Source of the DNA: Pseudomonadota bacterium
Lineage (GTDB): Bacteria; Pseudomonadota; Gammaproteobacteria; Burkholderiales; Sulfuriferulaceae
Assembly (NCBI GenBank): GCA_021790625.1
Contig: JAJYGL010000239.1
Location: forward strand, 1-34,829
DNA: 34,829 bases
Direction of reading: 5' to 3'
Below, in pieces: positions 32,684 to 34,829 of the stretch. The notes beneath the pieces are model-generated. The model was not told where the DNA came from and did no database searches. It saw only the letters and a program-made list of their open reading frames with translations. Each line of letters starts with the position of its first letter. The stretch's first letter is position 1. A program made the position numbers and the translations under genes.

Positions 32684-32904
32684 TGGCGAACTCCTTCTTG
32701 ATAAGACGGGTTCACATGAACGCTCTGGTTGCCAGTAATAGCAAGACGAACCGCACTCGATTCGCGTGATTCGCAACCAGGGGGAACGGCGTGCATTCGC
32801 AATAGTGCTGCGGCCAGAAGATCGGCGATTTCGCGTTGCGGGCGCCGGGGACGGGGTTCTGTCACCGACTGGCGAAGAGTAGAGGGGAATTCCGGTTTTG
32901 ACAT
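32680..32904 (-). CDS. Small hypothetical protein preceding DUF2924
   Basis: This 74-residue frame starts with ATG 32904 (AGGA upstream) and its stop overlaps the DUF2924 start as ATGA, which supports it as a real gene. It has a basic, Arg/Pro-rich first third followed by 'REIADLLAAALLRMHAV', a likely amphipathic helix. I recognise no family beyond its position in such cassettes. Confidence 0.65.
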   Translation of the reverse strand: MSKPEFPSTLRQSVTEPRPRRPQREIADLLAAALLRMHAVPPGCESRESSAVRLAITGNQSVHVNPSYQEGVRQ

Positions 32905-33045
32905 GGTTGGCGATCCTGATGGAAAACGCTGTCCATGGTATCGCCCAACCCGATGCGGAGTAACTCGTTTGGTGGGGAATGTGCGGTAATGACGGGCCGA
33001 TCGGGATTCAACCCGTCAAGTGAATATCGAGGAGACTGAAACCCT

Positions 33046-33969
33046 CTACCTCACGGGAGGTTGCCCGCTATCGATGAAACGATCGAATGTGTCGTGCGTC
33101 TCCTCATCCTCCCATCCGCTGCGCACATATTGTCGTGGCGGCGCCGACTCCAGCATCAGCAAGGACAGCACCCGATTGCCACCGGGATAGCTGTGTTTCA
33201 GTTCCCGAATCTTGATGTCATTGGCCTCACTGGTGCACCAGATGTTCGCCGTCATGTCGACACCATCCCACTCCTGCTCGACGGAGTCATCGGCGGCCAG
33301 TGTGCCGTACAGCGGCTCTTGCGGATCAGAGGTCTTGCGCAAACGCACGCGGGTCTTGCGGGCTTCGCCGCTGGGCCACTGATATTTTAAGAAGCCATGA
33401 TCCCAGTACACCAGCATGGCACGCTGCTCGGTGTACTTGACGATGCGGATCGACATCGATTCCAGGGATACCCCGAACTCTTTGGCCAGATCGCCGATCA
33501 GATGGAAATCGATACGCTTGCCCGCAATCCGGTCACGCAGCATGTCGCCGGGCATCAACAGGTTGCTCGCGAAATCATCGGCTTCGCGTTCGATCTGCTT
33601 CAGGTTGTCGATGCCGGAATAGACGCTTTCCTTATCACACAGGAAACTGGGCTGGCTAGTGCGGTGCAGAATGAAATGTCCAAGCTCGTGGGCGATGGTG
33701 AAGCGTCTCCGTTCTGGCCGAGCCTTGGGGTTCACGAAAATCCCCCACTCGATTTCATTCTCCGGGTTGCGCACCAGTGCGCCTTCACTGGCATTCCAGG
33801 TCAGGTCGGCGGGTTCCTTGATCACGCTTCCACGACCGAACGGAGTGTCGGGCAATACCTGACGCACGAGATTCAAATCGATCGGCAGAGTCCGTAAACC
33901 CATTGCATCGAGCCAATTCAGGATGCGGACAGCTGCCTTGAATGCGTTCAGGTCGTCCGTGGCGGTCAA
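33046..33969 (-). CDS. ImmA/IrrE family metallopeptidase
   Basis: The product is a zinc peptidase of the ImmA/IrrE (COG2856) type, which in known systems cleaves its partner repressor after a stress or SOS-like signal. The 307 residues contain 'RRFTIAHELGHFILHR' (zinc ligands His94 and His98, catalytic Glu95) and the helper segment 'READDFASNLLMP'. A C-terminal domain of about 120 residues is of unclear function. The start is a TTG at 33969 that overlaps the stop of the XRE gene (TTGA), with GGAG eight bases before it. The pair is therefore translationally coupled. Confidence 0.92.
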   Translation of the reverse strand: MTATDDLNAFKAAVRILNWLDAMGLRTLPIDLNLVRQVLPDTPFGRGSVIKEPADLTWNASEGALVRNPENEIEWGIFVNPKARPERRRFTIAHELGHFILHRTSQPSFLCDKESVYSGIDNLKQIEREADDFASNLLMPGDMLRDRIAGKRIDFHLIGDLAKEFGVSLESMSIRIVKYTEQRAMLVYWDHGFLKYQWPSGEARKTRVRLRKTSDPQEPLYGTLAADDSVEQEWDGVDMTANIWCTSEANDIKIRELKHSYPGGNRVLSLLMLESAPPRQYVRSGWEDEETHDTFDRFIDSGQPPVR

Positions 33970-34319
33970 GATTTATTCTCCGACCCCGCTTTTGTCGGAG
34001 TACCGAACATGAGTTTCAACGCATCGCGGTATTTGCTTTTTTCAGCCTCACTCATACCAGCATATTCGCGGAAAAATGCGACGTCGGTCGGGCTTGGGCT
34101 TTGCATTGACTCAACGGGCTCACCGAGCAAATCCTGGATGGTGACTCCGAGCGTCTTGGCGATGGCATTCAGTCTTTCTGCGGTGGGTTTCTGGCCCTCG
34201 CGCATCTCCAATTCCCAGATATAGGCTTTGGTGCAGCCGACGTTGTCTGCCACCTGCTGCAGGGTCAGCCCCTTGGCTTCCCGAAATTCCCGCAGCCGCT
34301 TTCCAAATGGGTTTTGCAT
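33966..34319 (-). CDS. XRE-family repressor partnered with ImmA/IrrE peptidase
   Basis: The 117-residue DNA-binding protein has a standard helix-turn-helix ('LREFREAKGLTLQQVADNVGCTKAYIWELEMREG...PTAERLNAIAKTLGV', residues 9-55) and a C-terminal tail ('FFREYAGMSEAEKSKYRDALKLMF') like those of ImmR-type repressors. It is likely the repressor of the divergent gene at 34550 and of itself, released when the peptidase cuts it. A -10 candidate lies 32 bases upstream. Confidence 0.9.
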   Translation of the reverse strand: MQNPFGKRLREFREAKGLTLQQVADNVGCTKAYIWELEMREGQKPTAERLNAIAKTLGVTIQDLLGEPVESMQSPSPTDVAFFREYAGMSEAEKSKYRDALKLMFGTPTKAGSENKS

Positions 34320-34350
34320 GGAATTCTCAATTTTATGATCAGACCGTCGG

Positions 34351-34356
34351 AGTATA
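34351..34356 (-). promoter_or_regulatory. Candidate -10 of the XRE-ImmA operon
   Basis: TATACT on the minus strand lies about 32 bases before the XRE start. No good -35 is seen at 16-18 bases, so the promoter is tentative. Confidence 0.4.
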
Positions 34357-34394
34357 GCAGAGAGAGCCTAATTGATGAAGATGTCCTGCTTTGA

Positions 34395-34422
34395 TTGACA
34401 AGCGGAATTACGGGCGTAGAAT
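34395..34422 (+). promoter_or_regulatory. Promoter of the divergent gene at 34550
   Basis: TTGACA (34395-34400), 16 bases, TAGAAT (34417-34422) is close to the sigma-70 consensus. It leaves a leader of about 120 bases before the ATG. Its position opposite the XRE gene fits control by that repressor. Confidence 0.65.
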
Positions 34423-34549
34423 GGTAAATGTATCGTTCTGCTTTACTTTGTGTGCGATGCAGGCTTTTTTCGTGAAACCCAGTCGCCGCCGGCAGCGCGA
34501 ACGTCCACAAGACCCGAGCCCCTCGACGACAGCTCATAAGGATCAAAAA

Positions 34550-34829
34550 ATGAAGACTTACGCTGACGTTCTGTTCCACCTGCCGGTTGACGGCACCCTG
34601 CGCACCTACCTCGAAAACCAGGGACTGGCGCTGCCCCCTGAATTTGACTGGGCCGACAACGCCACAACGACCGAGCGCCTGATCGAGGCGATCCGGGAAT
34701 ATCCCGAGACCAAGGTACGCGACAAAATCGTAGCCGGATTGCAAGTGAGCGATCAGCTTGCTCACCCGCGCGGCAAACAGGCGATGTTCCAGATCGGCAC
34801 CTGGCATGCCGATGCCTTGATGGGTCTGA
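34550..34829 (+). CDS. Unrecognised protein, 3' end outside the window
   Basis: Ninety-three residues are visible and still open at the window edge. An AAGGA-type site lies about eight bases before ATG 34550. The sequence begins MKTYADVLFHLPVDGTLRTY and continues with acidic and aromatic residues ('PPEFDWADNATTTERLIEAIREYPETK'), a soluble helical-looking start. I know no family for it. It is transcribed divergently from the XRE-ImmA pair and is likely the first gene of the unit these control. Confidence 0.7.
   Translation, partial: MKTYADVLFHLPVDGTLRTYLENQGLALPPEFDWADNATTTERLIEAIREYPETKVRDKIVAGLQVSDQLAHPRGKQAMFQIGTWHADALMGL

Noticed and set aside
34265..34807. 180-codon minus-strand frame upstream of the XRE gene
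   Set aside because: It overlaps the divergent promoter region and the supported plus-strand gene at 34550 and has no recognisable domain.

Overview
The window looks like chromosomal DNA from a chemolithoautotrophic proteobacterium, most probably a betaproteobacterium of the Nitrosomonadales/Gallionellaceae or sulfur-oxidiser type. This is inferred from a form II RuBisCO operon with its CbbQ/CbbO activase, from accA lying directly next to tilS (a betaproteobacterial arrangement), and from general codon style. No rRNA or other species marker is present.

Left third (1-12.2 kb): the Lys/Ala-rich tail of an unidentified protein, a LivK-type lipoprotein, selD, and then a damaged stretch. In that stretch a periplasmic binding-protein gene, frameshifted in an A8 tract, runs out of frame into a histidine kinase that has lost its sensor half. 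The kinase reading frame overlaps the 3' end of tilS tail to tail. The accA-tilS operon follows, then slyD, a divergent RoxA/YcfD-type ribosomal oxygenase, and a small Gln-rich protein.

Autotrophy block (9.0-13.9 kb, minus strand): cbbM, cbbQ, cbbO, with the Gln-rich gene possibly last. The promoter region holds palindromes at the position expected for a LysR activator, but no cbbR is present. A hairpin separates cbbM from cbbQ. Seven 12-bp repeats separate cbbQ from cbbO and encode a possible 27-residue coupling peptide.

13.9-20.1 kb: a self-contained NYN-domain nuclease unit with its own promoter, a leader with three hairpins, a 65-bp duplication of its 3' end and a terminator. It is followed by two tandem degenerate EAL-HDOD signalling proteins, a TlpA thioredoxin co-transcribed with a Cys-tipped outer-membrane barrel, and tRNA-Ala(CGC).

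20.3-30.1 kb: one minus-strand type I secretion operon. It encodes two small membrane proteins, a 1216-residue RTX-like repeat protein with a 564-bp internal duplication period, the HlyB-type ATPase, the HlyD-type adaptor and a TolC-type channel.

30.3-34.8 kb: a mobile-element segment with a large serine recombinase, a DUF2924 protein, a 74-residue protein, a ParB/KorB-like HTH protein, and an XRE/ImmA-IrrE regulator-protease pair. Divergent from these is an unrecognised gene that leaves the window.
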